From Flavobacteriales bacterium UBA1995 (GTDB lineage: Bacteria > Bacteroidota > Bacteroidia > Flavobacteriales_D > Sanyastnellaceae): a stretch of DNA of 12,591 nucleotides. The stretch is from assembly GCA_002336475.1 (NCBI GenBank), contig DDCX01000002.1, positions 1-12,591 of the forward strand, written 5' to 3'. The translations under genes were made by a program, and so were the position numbers. Shown one piece after another: positions 12,389 to 12,591 of the stretch. Under the pieces are notes generated by a model. It saw only the letters and a program-made list of their open reading frames with translations. It ran no database searches and was not told the origin of the DNA. Position 1 is the stretch's first letter; each line of letters opens with the position of its first letter.

Positions 12389-12591
12389 ATGATTTACCCA
12401 ACGCCCTTTCTCCGTTGCTATGCCCTTTTGCTGTTGCTTCTGAGCGCACCTGGAGCATGGGCTCAATCGACCACGCTCAATGGACGCGTGGTGGATCAAA
12501 TGACGGGGGAGTACATCCTCGGTGCCACTGTAACGGTAGACGGGACCACGACAGGAACGGCGACGAACATCTATGGTTTTTACAGCCTTTC
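12389..12591 (+). CDS. TonB-dependent outer-membrane receptor, N-terminal fragment (cut by window edge)
   Basis: Sixty-seven codons are visible before the window ends. MIYPTPFLRCYALLLLLLSA followed by PGAWAQ is a strong signal peptide with cleavage near residue 24 or 25. Then LNGRVVDQMTGEYILGATVT, GTTTGTATNIYGFYSLS matches the carboxypeptidase-like regulatory domain (CarboxypepD_reg-like) found before the plug of many Bacteroidota TonB-dependent receptors. The ending NIYGFYSL is especially typical of receptors outside the classical SusC group, but the plug and barrel are not visible, so other surface proteins with this domain cannot be excluded. Such receptors import large or scarce solutes across the outer membrane using TonB energy. 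It diverges from the family 5 binding protein with 74 bases between starts, so shared control is possible. Confidence 0.82.
   Translation, partial: MIYPTPFLRCYALLLLLLSAPGAWAQSTTLNGRVVDQMTGEYILGATVTVDGTTTGTATNIYGFYSL

Noticed and set aside
1..12591. CRISPR array, tRNA genes, insertion sequence ends, prophage or defence genes
   Set aside because: No regularly spaced repeats, tRNA-like clover-leaf sequence, transposase, integrase or defence-type domain was seen on either strand.

Overview
The window reads as ordinary chromosome of a Bacteroidota bacterium, probably a moderately GC-rich member of the Flavobacteriales or a relative; this placement is inferred from gene content. The support is a CHU_C-type C-terminal domain of type IX secretion cargo, a TonB-dependent receptor with a carboxypeptidase-like regulatory domain at its N-terminus, a bacillithiol synthase (BshC), a small HAD protein of a type common in this phylum, absence of strong Shine-Dalgarno sites, and TAnnTTTG-like -7 boxes. 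No tRNA, rRNA, CRISPR, insertion sequence or phage gene was seen.

Layout, left to right. (1) 1-954 (-): dnaN, cut by the window edge; the promoter side carries a short palindrome. (2) 1097-1453 (+): a small secreted protein, convergent with and overlapping the next gene. (3) 3349-1434 (-): dapD and a GT9 glycosyltransferase, joined by an ATGA stop/start overlap. (4) 3409-3822 (+): ruvX, divergent from dapD across a short region holding back-to-back -7-like boxes in an imperfect inverted repeat. (5) 7084-3831 (-): a T9SS cargo-like protein, bshC and a HAD-family protein. (6) 9553-7264 (-): an ECF sigma factor, a single-TM acidic protein that is probably its anti-sigma factor (ATGA overlap), and a predicted outer-membrane barrel. 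(7) 12314-9631 (-): a family 5 ABC solute-binding lipoprotein and an ACMSD-type decarboxylase. (8) 12389 to the end (+): start of a TonB-dependent receptor, divergent from the solute-binding protein.

Functionally the window mixes housekeeping (replication clamp, Holliday junction resolvase, diaminopimelate pathway, bacillithiol) with envelope functions (GT9 transferase, sigma/anti-sigma/barrel cassette, T9SS cargo, peptide-type binding lipoprotein, TonB receptor). The least explained parts are the sigma/anti-sigma/barrel cassette, which carries an 11-bp perfect inverted repeat inside the anti-sigma gene and an apparent compensated double frameshift at two G-runs in the barrel gene, and a recurring TAnnTTCG box immediately upstream of several start codons. 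I did not find an obvious new defence or mobile system. All calls come from reading the sequence and recalled family motifs; no database search was run.
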